In this document: piece by piece, positions 1 through 6,565 of the stretch
How positions within the stretch are numbered: the stretch's first letter is position 1
Layout of the letters: each line of letters opens with the position of its first letter
Assembly: GCA_913020235.1 (NCBI GenBank)
Contig: CAJWBT010000049.1
Span: 1 to 10,444, forward strand
Source: an uncultured Chloroflexota bacterium
GTDB taxonomy: Bacteria > Chloroflexota > Dehalococcoidia > UBA3495
Direction: 5' to 3'
DNA: 10,444 bases
The notes under the pieces: model-generated
The model's input: the letters and a program-made list of their open reading frames with translations, nothing else
What the model was told of the DNA's origin: nothing
The model's database searches: none
Made by a program: the position numbers and the translations under genes

Positions 1-799
1 CAACCCGCCCTACGCCTACTGGCAAGAGATACCGTGGCTGACCGAGGAGAAGGTGCGAAAGGCTTATGCCACGTACTGCGGCGAGATCACCATGGTTGAC
101 CGGTGGGTGGGCCATCTGCTGAGCAAGCTTGAGGTCATGGGTCTGATGGAAAACACCTGCGTGATCTTCACGTCCGATCATGGCTTCTGCTTCGGTGAGC
201 ACGGGGGACTTTTCGGTAAGGGCTTGGGGACCAGGCGGGAAGACGGCAGCGCCATTCCCGTGAGCGAGCTGGGGGACAAACGTGAAGGCTGGAGGCGCAG
301 CCCTCTTTGGGAGGAGATCACCCACATCCCGCTGCTGGTCTACGCACCCGGCGTCGAACCTGGAACGGCTTCTTCCCTGACCTCCGCCGTGGACTTGATG
401 CCGACGGTCTTGGACCTGGCCGGTGTCTCTGCCCCAGAATCCGTGCAGGGCAAGTCCCTGGAGCCGCTGCTCAGAGGCAACGCGTCGGCGTGGCCGGAGT
501 TCGTGGTGAGTTCCGCCCCCCTCTCCAACGTCGGCGACCTGGTCCGGCAGATCGATGGCTTCGCCCGTCCGGTCCTCGAGCCGGTGGTCAGCACGATCAC
601 CACCGCGGAGTGGAGCCTCATGTACAGCATCGCAGGGGCGCGGACGGAATTGTACAACCTGGTAGAGGACCCGGCGCAGCTACACAATGTCATTGCGACC
701 AACGGGGAGGTGGCGGCCAGGCTTCATCAGATGTACGTGTCGGTCCTCAAGGAGCGCGGCGTGCGCAAGGAATTGCTGGAGCCCCGGTTGAGTCTGTAA
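1..799 (+). CDS. Type-I sulfatase family hydrolase, C-terminal part (5' end outside window)
   Basis: This is the C-terminal portion of an alkaline-phosphatase-superfamily sulfatase, an enzyme that hydrolyses sulfate esters or, in some members, phosphonates. The reading frame is open from base 2 with no stop, so the gene begins upstream. A GTG at 53 could be taken as a start but lies inside the conserved domain. The visible family signatures are a Y-x-x-x-I-x-x-V-D helix before the core, then TSDHGFCFGEHG (about 160-210), whose Asp-His pair corresponds to the metal-binding part of the active site. Near the C-terminus is an ELYNLVEDPAQLHNVI segment, the usual 'ELYDL..DP.E..N' element. The C-x-P-S-R formylglycine motif would lie upstream, so sulfatase versus phosphonate hydrolase cannot be decided here. 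The gene is convergent with the MFS gene, 43 bp away, and need not share its pathway. The family is certain; the substrate is unknown. Confidence 0.93.
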   Translation, partial: NPPYAYWQEIPWLTEEKVRKAYATYCGEITMVDRWVGHLLSKLEVMGLMENTCVIFTSDHGFCFGEHGGLFGKGLGTRREDGSAIPVSELGDKREGWRRSPLWEEITHIPLLVYAPGVEPGTASSLTSAVDLMPTVLDLAGVSAPESVQGKSLEPLLRGNASAWPEFVVSSAPLSNVGDLVRQIDGFARPVLEPVVSTITTAEWSLMYSIAGARTELYNLVEDPAQLHNVIATNGEVAARLHQMYVSVLKERGVRKELLEPRLSL

Positions 800-830
800 C
801 AGGCGCCGTCCTGCCGCGCTTCGCCTGGCA

Positions 831-854
831 CCGTCCGGCCGGTCAGGCGGACGG
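831..854. terminator. Hairpin between convergent genes, possible bidirectional terminator
   Basis: A perfect 7-bp inverted repeat, CCGTCCG at 831-837 and CGGACGG at 848-854, has a 10-nt loop and overlaps the MFS stop codon. A second 6-bp pair, CAGGCG at 800-805 and CGCCTG at 822-827, starts directly after the sulfatase stop. The position between convergent genes fits a shared terminator. There is no T-tract on either strand, so intrinsic termination is only a guess. Confidence 0.3.
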
Positions 855-2126
855 GTCCGTCGGCCACGCCGGCGGGCGGGTGACGAGGACCAGCAGGGAG
901 CTGACCATCGCGATGAAGCCGAAAAAAGCAAAGGCGTCCCGGTAGCTTCCCGTGGTGTCGTAGACAACCCCCGATATCAGCGCCCCCGCGGCGAAGCCAA
1001 ACACTTGGGAAGCCCTGCTGATTCCGTAGATGGAGCCCAAGGACGATCTTCCGTAGAAGCTGGCCCACAGCAGCGGGGCCAGGGTGTTGACCCCGGTGGT
1101 CCCTATCCCCTGGATCACGGCGAACACGTAGGCCTCCGCCGGGTTGTCAGCCGAGATCAACACGGCCATGCTGAAGGCGGGCAGCAGGGTCACCAGGACC
1201 ATGAGCCGCCGGGGCGATACCCGCTCGGAGATGAACCCCAGGACCATGGTGCTCGTCGCGCCGGAGGCGGACATGACGCTGATTACGGCTACCGCCGGCC
1301 CCCCGACTATCCCTCGCTGGTTCAAGTGGGGCACCAGGTGGAGGACGACCCCGGAGCTGGCGGTGCTGATGGCGAACAGGGCAATCAGCAGCATCCAGAA
1401 AGCCGGCGTCCGAACCACCTGGCCCAATTGCCACTTGACCTCTTCCTCGTCCAGGGAAACCTGAGGATTCTCGGAAATGGATGAGGTCTGGCTTGAGGAT
1501 GGCCCCGCGGCCGGGGCGCCATCCACCGCCAGGCCCATATCTTCGGGTTGGCGCCGGACTATCAGGGCGCTGGGCACCACCCCCCCCAGGAGCATCAGCC
1601 CTCCCAGCACCCTCCAGGCGGCACGCCAGCCCCACGCGCTGATCACCAGTTGGGTGACCGGAGCCATGACCAGGATGCCCGCTGAACCGGCGAAAAAGAC
1701 CAGAGCGACGGCCCTCCCCCGGTAGCGGCGGAACCATTTCCCCACCGCCGGGGAGGCGCCGGCTTTGATTAGGCCCTGGTCGGCGGTCCGGGCGAAGGTG
1801 AAGGCTATGTAGAACCCCAAAAGGGTCTGGGCCTCCGCCAGGTAGAAGCAGGCCAGGGCGACAACTATGCCGCCGCCCGCTAGGAGCAGCCGGGAGCCAA
1901 CGCGGTCGACCACCCGGCCCGTGAGCGGGGCCAGAGACGCTCCGAGAATGGCCCCCAGGCTGGTGGCCCCCGAGAACTGGGTGCGGCTCCAGCCAAACTC
2001 CTCGGTCATGGGGCTGACGAAGATTGTCAGGATGCCTATGGCTGAGGCCGCGTTGGCGAATTCCGTGCCGGCGGCCGCCGCGGCTACGAACCAGCCGTAG
2101 TAGACACGTCTAAACAAGTTGGCCAT
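843..2126 (-). CDS. MFS transporter, oxalate/monocarboxylate-type permease
   Basis: This 427-aa protein has the size and hydrophobic pattern of a 12-helix major facilitator superfamily permease in the inner membrane. The start R-R-V-Y-Y-G-W-F-V (6-14) is typical of the OxlT/monocarboxylate-like MFS group. Motif A is visible between helices 2 and 3 as G-R-V-V-D-R-V-G-S-R (70-79). A hydrophilic, Ser- and Glu-rich loop at about 195-235 separates the two six-helix halves. It is the last gene of the minus-strand catabolic series and starts 147 bp after the upstream crotonase, which makes uptake of that pathway's carboxylic acid, or export of a product, the likely role. The ATG at 2126 lacks a clear Shine-Dalgarno sequence (preceding bases CATCCTCA), unlike its neighbours. 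A TTG at codon 4 is an alternative start with no better support. The substrate is not determinable. Confidence 0.9.
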   Translation of the reverse strand: MANLFRRVYYGWFVAAAAAGTEFANAASAIGILTIFVSPMTEEFGWSRTQFSGATSLGAILGASLAPLTGRVVDRVGSRLLLAGGGIVVALACFYLAEAQTLLGFYIAFTFARTADQGLIKAGASPAVGKWFRRYRGRAVALVFFAGSAGILVMAPVTQLVISAWGWRAAWRVLGGLMLLGGVVPSALIVRRQPEDMGLAVDGAPAAGPSSSQTSSISENPQVSLDEEEVKWQLGQVVRTPAFWMLLIALFAISTASSGVVLHLVPHLNQRGIVGGPAVAVISVMSASGATSTMVLGFISERVSPRRLMVLVTLLPAFSMAVLISADNPAEAYVFAVIQGIGTTGVNTLAPLLWASFYGRSSLGSIYGISRASQVFGFAAGALISGVVYDTTGSYRDAFAFFGFIAMVSSLLVLVTRPPAWPTDPSA

Positions 2127-2222
2127 TGAGGATGACTAACCGGCCCCCCTGGCGCAGATTTACCCGCCGCTCTCTGATGCAAAGCTGGAAGGCATTGCCG
2201 TGGCAGCGCGAAATCCCTGGCC

Positions 2223-2273
2223 CCGGCCCCGCCGGGAAAGCGGCGAGACCGGGAGGCATGCGGACCGGGCCGG
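2223..2273. repeat. GC-rich nested inverted repeats between crotonase and MFS genes
   Basis: CCGGCCC at 2223-2229 pairs with GGGCCGG at 2267-2273, which abuts the crotonase stop codon. Inside is a second hairpin, CGCCG at 2230-2234 and CGGCG at 2241-2245, around a GGAAAG loop. On the minus-strand mRNA this structured block would follow the crotonase stop directly. It could be a terminator or mRNA-stabilising element partly separating the MFS gene from the genes before it. No T-run follows it. Confidence 0.3.
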
Positions 2274-3095
2274 CTAGTTCCTGGTGTGAGGAGGGGGTTG
2301 CTTCTGGGTGAAGGACTTCGCACCCTCCTTGGAGGAGAGGACCTCCCGGCCGATGTAGGAGAAGCGCAGGGCCTGTCCCAGGTCCATGTCCATGGCGGCG
2401 GCCATAGCAGCCTTGGCCATGGCCAGGGCCGCGGGTCGCATGGCGGCGAACCGTCGCGCCAGCGTGAGGGCGCCCTCCACCAGCTGGTCGGGTGCAAAAA
2501 CGTGGTTGGCCAGGCCGATGTTCACGGCCGCCTGGCCGTCCATGGGCTGGCCGGTGAACATAATCTCTTTGGCCCAGGCCGGTCCCACGGCGCGTGCCAG
2601 CCGGACGGTGACTCCGCCACCGCCGATGGCGCCCAGGTTCTTGATGTGCAGGTCGCTTATCTGGGCGGTCTCCGAGGCCACCCGGATGTCGCAGGAGAGG
2701 GCGAGTTCCAGGCCCCCGGCGGTGCAAACGCCGTCGATGGCGGCGATAGACGGCTTTCCCAGGGTCTCCAGCCGGTCGCAGAACCCGGCCAGCCAGGGGC
2801 CGAAGCTCCGGTCCACCAAGGCCCGGATGGTGCCCAGTAGCTGCTCCGGACTCTCTTCCCGGTCGGCTTGCTCGTAAAGGTCGGCCCCGGCGGAGAAGCA
2901 GGGGCGGCCATCGGCGCGTGGGGCTCCGGTGAACACCAGCACCCGCACGTCGTCGTTCCCGTCTACATGGTCCAACACCTGCTGCAGTTCTTCGACGAGT
3001 TGGCGGTTCAGGGCGTTGAGGCGGTTGGGGCGATTGAGGGTTACCAATGCCACGTTATCCCCCACCTCTTCGTAAGTGATACATTCATACGCCAC
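2274..3095 (-). CDS. Enoyl-CoA hydratase/isomerase (crotonase) family protein
   Basis: This is a crotonase-fold enzyme, 273 aa from the chosen start, acting on acyl-CoA thioesters, most likely hydrating or isomerising an enoyl-CoA. A GTG at 3104 would overlap the ribosome site. The GTG at 3095 lies 8 nt after AAAGGAGG and is preferred; it removes three residues. The N-terminal strand V-A-L-V-T-L-N-R-P-N-R-L-N-A and the oxyanion-hole segment S-A-G-A-D-L (68-73) are intact. So is the G-G-L-E-L-A-L-S-C-D helix, whose Glu130 matches Glu144 of rat crotonase. At the place of the second catalytic Glu (Glu164 in rat) this protein appears to have Ile151, in L-H-I-K-N-L-G, so straightforward hydratase chemistry is doubtful. 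The tail ends Q-K-Q-P-P-P-H-T-R-N. The neighbours are an SDR upstream and an MFS gene downstream. Family certain, reaction uncertain. Confidence 0.9.
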   Translation of the reverse strand: MAYECITYEEVGDNVALVTLNRPNRLNALNRQLVEELQQVLDHVDGNDDVRVLVFTGAPRADGRPCFSAGADLYEQADREESPEQLLGTIRALVDRSFGPWLAGFCDRLETLGKPSIAAIDGVCTAGGLELALSCDIRVASETAQISDLHIKNLGAIGGGGVTVRLARAVGPAWAKEIMFTGQPMDGQAAVNIGLANHVFAPDQLVEGALTLARRFAAMRPAALAMAKAAMAAAMDMDLGQALRFSYIGREVLSSKEGAKSFTQKQPPPHTRN

Positions 3096-3103
3096 GGCAG
3101 GCA

Positions 3104-3111
3104 CCTCCTTT
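3104..3111 (-). promoter_or_regulatory. Ribosome binding site that decides the crotonase start
   Basis: AAAGGAGG on the minus strand, 8 nt before the GTG at 3095. The longer start (GTG at 3104) would begin within this site, so initiation at 3095 is more plausible. Confidence 0.7.
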
Positions 3112-3219
3112 ACCGTTCCAGAGTCGCTAGCAGGCGCAGCCCCGATGGCCGGGCAGAGGCCTCCGGGGAGCGCGAGAAGAGTACTGGGTAACCGGGGCCG
3201 GGCTCAGGGTTCGGCCTGG

Positions 3220-4032
3220 CTAGACCATGGTATATCCGCCGCTGACGCTGATGGTCTGGCCGGTGACATGTCCGGCGCCGGAGGGCGACGAGAGAAAGAC
3301 CACCATGTTGGCAACGTCTTGCATGGTTCCGAACTTTCTGAGCGCGTACACTCGAAGCGCCCGCTTTTCGCGCTCCAGGTATGCTTCCGCCTCTTTCTCG
3401 CCAACGGCCAGCGCTGCTTCTCTGTCCGCGATGCCACGGGGGGTCTGGGTCCGGCCCGGCGCCACGCAGTTGACCCTGATCTTGTGGTAGCCCAACTCCA
3501 GGGCCAGACCCCTGGTAAGACCGATGATGCCGGCCTTGCTGGCCCCGTAGGTTACCTGCCGGCTCTCACCGCCCCGGCCGGCGTCGGACGCAATGTTCAC
3601 GATGGCGCCACTTTTCTGCTTCATCATTGGTTCAGATATCGCCTTGCAGCAGTTCATGGAGCCGAGCATTATGACGTTCATTTCCTTGGCCCAGCTGGCA
3701 GGGTTCGATTCCCAGAAGAAGCCGTTCTCCCACCAGGCGGCTCCGTTGACCAGCACGTCGATCTGCCCGTAGGTGGCCATCACCTCGTCCCGCATCTTCA
3801 TCACGTTGTCGAGCTGGGTCACGTCAGTGTGGATGTAGCTGGAGCGGACGCCGAGGCTCATGCACTCTTGCTCGGTGGTCGTGCCGTCGGCCCCGACCCG
3901 GGCGTCGTCGGGCAGAATGTCCGCGGCCACCACGTTGGCCCCTTCTCTGGCGAATGTGGCGCACATGACACGGCAGATGCCGCGGCCACCGCCGGTCACT
4001 ACGACTGTGCGGCCTTTGAAATCCAAATCCAT
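3220..4032 (-). CDS. Short-chain dehydrogenase/reductase, 3-hydroxyacyl-CoA dehydrogenase-like (BadH/FabG type)
   Basis: This 270-aa classical SDR should oxidise or reduce a hydroxyl/keto group with a nicotinamide cofactor in the cytoplasm. The catalytic tetrad is complete: Asn119, Ser149, Tyr162 and Lys166 (Y-G-A-S-K). Asp38 at the end of the second beta strand (A-A-D-I) suggests NAD(H). The C-terminal G-H-V-T-G-Q-T-I-S-V-S-G-G is standard. Two oddities are visible. The glycine motif reads T-G-G-G-R-G-I-C (13-20), with Cys20 where TGxxxGxG needs its last Gly. The usual N-N-A-G is N-G-A-A followed by two Trp. The N-I-A-S-D-A-G-R and S-V-S-G-G-x-T-M segments resemble BadH, 2-hydroxycyclohexanecarboxyl-CoA dehydrogenase. 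The ATG at 4032 follows AGGAGGAGGAAGCC, a strong ribosome site. It lies between two crotonase genes, which supports a role on a hydroxyacyl-CoA. Exact substrate unknown. Confidence 0.92.
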   Translation of the reverse strand: MDLDFKGRTVVVTGGGRGICRVMCATFAREGANVVAADILPDDARVGADGTTTEQECMSLGVRSSYIHTDVTQLDNVMKMRDEVMATYGQIDVLVNGAAWWENGFFWESNPASWAKEMNVIMLGSMNCCKAISEPMMKQKSGAIVNIASDAGRGGESRQVTYGASKAGIIGLTRGLALELGYHKIRVNCVAPGRTQTPRGIADREAALAVGEKEAEAYLEREKRALRVYALRKFGTMQDVANMVVFLSSPSGAGHVTGQTISVSGGYTMV

Positions 4033-4045
4033 GGCTTCCTCCTCC

Positions 4046-4074
4046 TGGCGCCGAAACGCTTCGCGCCAAGTATA
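4046..4074 (-). promoter_or_regulatory. Possible promoter -10 and leader hairpin before the SDR gene
   Basis: On the minus strand TATACT (4074-4069) matches the sigma-70 -10 hexamer at five of six positions. Directly after it the RNA would form a hairpin: TGGCG (4046-4050) pairs with CGCCA (4064-4068), and CGAA (4052-4055) with TTCG (4060-4063), with one bulged base. The stem ends against the AGGAGGAGG ribosome site. No good -35 hexamer is seen at 16-18 bp. Confidence 0.35.
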
Positions 4075-4156
4075 TCTGCTGGTTTAGCGAGGTTCGAGGG
4101 ATGAGGACGGACAGTGGGCCGGCCCCTGCCTTCCGTCTTGCGGCTAGTCTTGCCGG

Positions 4157-5041
4157 CTAGTCGTCTTGGACAATGTCCTCGTCACGCAGCCCCTTGCCGA
4201 TGATGTTCTTCCGGAACCTGGTGAAGTTTGGCTCGCGCCTCTCCAGGAAGGCGTACTTTCCTTCCACGGCCTCGCCGCCCTCTCCGTAGAAATCGGGGTT
4301 GACGTCTCCGACCACGGCCCCCATATCAGTGTGGTCCCGGAGCCACAGGTAGGTGTCCCGGAAGGTGTACTTGAAGACGGCCAGGCAGGTTGGGCTCTTC
4401 ACGACGATCTCCCGGCACCACTGGTCCACCTCTTCGTCCAGCTTGTCGTGGGGGATAGCCACGTTGGCCAGGCCCATTGCCACGGCTTCCTTTGCCGAGT
4501 ACCTCCGGCACAGGTACCAGAGTTCTTTGGCCTTCTTCATGCCCACAATGGCGGCCAGGTCCTGCACCATGTGCCCCGAGGCTGGGCTGGCCACCCGGGC
4601 CCCGTTCTGGCCAAATTGAGCGTGTTCCTCGCAGGCGATGGTCAGGTCGCAGTGGTAGGCCAGGTGGTTGCCCCCGCCGACGGCGAAGCCGCACACCCGG
4701 GCAATGACGGGCTTCAGGATGTCTTCAATGCCCCCGTGGGCCCGGATGCGAACGTTCTTGGAGGGTTGCGCCTCTTCGTCCGGGTGCTCCCCGATATCGC
4801 CTCCGGCGCAGAATGCCTTGTCACCCTGGCCGGTGAGGACCACGACGCCGATGGTTACGTCTTTATCGGCATCCTCAATGGCGGCTTCTATCTCACGCCA
4901 GGTGCGCCGAGTGGTGGCATTACGACGATCGGGGCGGTTGATGGTGATCCAGGCCGCGCCCTCCACTCGATGGTGTTTCTGGTAGATGATCTCCCGCATC
5001 TCGAGGCCATCCAAATCGGTTACCATTTGTGCTGCTACCAT
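4157..5041 (-). CDS. MenB/BadI-like crotonase (candidate 2-ketocycloalkane-carboxyl-CoA hydrolase)
   Basis: This 294-aa crotonase belongs to the branch containing 1,4-dihydroxy-2-naphthoyl-CoA synthase (MenB, Dieckmann ring closure) and BadI (2-ketocyclohexanecarboxyl-CoA hydrolase, ring opening). The signatures are G-D-K-A-F-C-A-G-G-D (73-82) for the oxyanion hole, K-P-V-I-A-R-V-x-G-x-A-V-G-G-G-N (110-125), C-D-L-T-I-A, F-G-Q-N-G and K-K-A-K-E-L-W-Y-L-C-R (169-179). The C-terminal E-G-K-Y-A-F-L-E-R-R-E-P-N-F is also typical. Asn125 replaces the hydratase Glu144, as in MenB/BadI. Ser152 is kept, but the MenB S-F-D triplet reads S-P-A (152-154), so the Asp is missing. There are about 15 extra N-terminal residues and a 20-residue C-terminal tail. 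The ATG at 5041 follows AAGGAGGGG. No other menaquinone genes are present, and the SDR and acyl-CoA dehydrogenase neighbours favour catabolism. A true MenB is less likely. Confidence 0.88.
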   Translation of the reverse strand: MVAAQMVTDLDGLEMREIIYQKHHRVEGAAWITINRPDRRNATTRRTWREIEAAIEDADKDVTIGVVVLTGQGDKAFCAGGDIGEHPDEEAQPSKNVRIRAHGGIEDILKPVIARVCGFAVGGGNHLAYHCDLTIACEEHAQFGQNGARVASPASGHMVQDLAAIVGMKKAKELWYLCRRYSAKEAVAMGLANVAIPHDKLDEEVDQWCREIVVKSPTCLAVFKYTFRDTYLWLRDHTDMGAVVGDVNPDFYGEGGEAVEGKYAFLERREPNFTRFRKNIIGKGLRDEDIVQDD

Positions 5042-5137
5042 CGTTCCCCTCCTTGACTTCGATCACGGTGTTTTAGTCCAACCGGTGCCCGTCCCGGGTC
5101 CTGATCGGCCCTGGGTTCCAGCCATTCCGTTGTTGGT

Positions 5138-5176
5138 GCGCCACACCTCAGTCGGGGTGGCGCTGCCATAATAACA
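5138..5176 (-). promoter_or_regulatory. Possible extended -10 promoter and leader hairpin before the MenB/BadI-like gene
   Basis: On the minus strand TGTTATTAT (5176-5168) is an extended -10 element (TGn plus TATTAT, five of six positions). About 4 bases further on lies an inverted repeat, GCGCCACACC at 5138-5147 and GGGGTGGCGC at 5154-5163, with one mismatch in ten pairs and a 6-nt loop. It would sit at the 5' end of the transcript as an operator or leader hairpin. There is no convincing -35, which extended -10 promoters can lack. Confidence 0.35.
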
Positions 5177-5203
5177 CAGGTCGGCGCCGGGCCGAGAGCC
5201 TGC

Positions 5204-6340
5204 CTACACGTCTCGCAGAATGTTCCGCGACACGACCATGCGGTGGACCTCACTGGGACCGTCGGCTATGCGCAGGCCTCTTATGGTCCGGTAGTGGACT
5301 TCTATAGGCAGGTCGGTGCTGTAGCCGGCGGCGCCGTGTATCTGCAGTGCCCGGTCGATGATTTGGGTGCCCGTCTCGGTGGCGAAAACCTTTACGATTG
5401 ACGCGTCGTGGCGCACGTCCATCTCTTGCTCCGCCTTCCAGGCGGCCTGGAAGGTCAGGGCCCGGATGGCTTGCAGGCCTATCTCCGATTCTGCAAGCAT
5501 GAACTGGATCGCCTGGCGGCTCGCCAGGGGCTGCCCAAAGGTGGAGCGGGTCTTGACGTACTTGAGCGCCATGTCCTGGCAACGCCCGGCCAGCCCCAGG
5601 CTCTGGGCGCCGAACAGATAACGGGCCGTGGTCCAACGGGCCTGTGCCACGCTCCAGGCGCCCCCCTCCGGGGTGGTCCGCTGGGAGTCCGGGACGAAGC
5701 AGTCCTGGAAGTGCCATTCGCCGAACAACGCGAAGCCCAGGGTCGGAATCGTGCGAACGTAGGTGCATCCGGGGGTGCCCCGGTCCACCAGGAACAGGGT
5801 ATGGCCCTCGCGCCGCTCGGTTCCCTTCATGCGGGCCAGCACCGCGACGTAGTCGGCGCGTTCCGCGTTGCTGGACCAGATCTTGCCGCCGTTGATAACG
5901 TAGCCGCCCTCCACCTTCTCGGCGGTGGTTGTTATCCCGGCCACGTCGCCCGCGGCGTCCGGCTCGCTGAACCCGGTAGCCCCGCGTTTCTCCGAGCGTA
6001 TCGTGGGCATCAGATACTTCTCTCGGATCAGATCGGAATCGTAGTACAAGTACTCGTTCACCCGCGGTCCCGTCATATTCCGGGCCAGGACGCTGCGCCA
6101 AGTCTCCTCGGTGACGACGGCCAGACCGATCTTGTCTATGCCTCCTCCGCCCAATTCTACCGACACGGCCGGCTGCCACAGTCCGGCGGCCTTCACTTTC
6201 TCTTCAACGGGACGTAACGCCTCATCAGGAAGCTCGACCGCTCCCGGGTATTCTCTTTCCAGGGGAATGATCTCTCGCTCCACGAATTGGCGCAGGGTCC
6301 TCCCTAGCATTATGTGGGCTTCTGAAAGGCCAAAATCCAT
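5204..6340 (-). CDS. Acyl-CoA dehydrogenase (Asp-base, ADGP-type C-terminus)
   Basis: This FAD-dependent acyl-CoA dehydrogenase, 378 aa and normal for the family, introduces an alpha,beta double bond into an acyl-CoA and passes electrons to ETF. The frame runs on upstream to 6514, but that extension has no similarity. The ATG at 6340 follows AAGGAGG by about 6 nt and begins the expected M-D-F-G-L-S-E helix, so I start here. Visible elements are A-T-G-F-S-E-P-D-A-A-G-D (121-132) in the FAD/substrate region, I-N-G-x-K-x-W-S-S-N, the T-R-S-T-F-G-Q-P-L helix region, and a C-terminal A-D-G-P-S-E-V-H (359-366). At the position of the medium-chain catalytic Glu (E-G-T) stands Asp360, as in ACAD10/11-like and some alicyclic acyl-CoA dehydrogenases. 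It is the first gene of the catabolic series and probably supplies the first oxidation. Confidence 0.93.
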   Translation of the reverse strand: MDFGLSEAHIMLGRTLRQFVEREIIPLEREYPGAVELPDEALRPVEEKVKAAGLWQPAVSVELGGGGIDKIGLAVVTEETWRSVLARNMTGPRVNEYLYYDSDLIREKYLMPTIRSEKRGATGFSEPDAAGDVAGITTTAEKVEGGYVINGGKIWSSNAERADYVAVLARMKGTERREGHTLFLVDRGTPGCTYVRTIPTLGFALFGEWHFQDCFVPDSQRTTPEGGAWSVAQARWTTARYLFGAQSLGLAGRCQDMALKYVKTRSTFGQPLASRQAIQFMLAESEIGLQAIRALTFQAAWKAEQEMDVRHDASIVKVFATETGTQIIDRALQIHGAAGYSTDLPIEVHYRTIRGLRIADGPSEVHRMVVSRNILRDV

Positions 6341-6408
6341 CTGGCTCCTCCTTATCTGGTGATTGAGCAACTCCTCCATCCCGGACATCGCCGGAAGAGA
6401 GGAGATGA

Positions 6409-6423
6409 ACGAAGCATCTTCGT
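6409..6423. repeat. 15-bp palindrome upstream of the acyl-CoA dehydrogenase gene
   Basis: ACGAAG CAT CTTCGT is a perfect 6-bp inverted repeat with a 3-nt centre, 69 bp before the acyl-CoA dehydrogenase start and downstream of the candidate promoter. It could be a repressor operator or a leader hairpin. Confidence 0.3.
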
Positions 6424-6519
6424 GGCCTGCCGACGAGGGGACTGGAAGCCGTAGCTCCGGGCCGCGATGGGAACCAGCACCGCAAGAAGTCTGGCGATAC
6501 CCTTTTCCTGCCACGGATA

Positions 6520-6548
6520 AAGGTAATCGTCTGCCGCGCCCTCGTCAA
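6520..6548 (-). promoter_or_regulatory. Candidate sigma-70 promoter for the catabolic series
   Basis: On the minus strand TTGACG (6548-6543, five of six to TTGACA) is followed after 17 bp by TACCTT (6525-6520), which keeps the important T1, A2 and T6 positions. It starts 18 bp past the ABC permease stop and lies about 180 bp before the acyl-CoA dehydrogenase start. This leaves a long leader containing the palindrome at 6409-6423. Confidence 0.4.
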
Positions 6549-6565
6549 GGGCCGGCCGGCCGCGG

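Noticed and set aside
307..945. 212-codon plus-strand reading frame overlapping the sulfatase
   Set aside because: It is Arg/Gly/Pro-rich, has no family pattern, and lies in another frame of a well-supported sulfatase.
2286..2840. Plus-strand frame antisense to the crotonase
   Set aside because: GC-rich codon bias leaves long open antisense frames; the minus-strand crotonase motifs explain the region.
4157..5041. Annotation as menaquinone-pathway MenB
   Set aside because: No other menaquinone genes are nearby, the S-F-D Asp is absent, and the neighbours are catabolic.
6341..6514. N-terminal extension of the acyl-CoA dehydrogenase frame
   Set aside because: It shows no family similarity, and a strong AAGGAGG site precedes the ATG at 6340, which begins the normal first helix.
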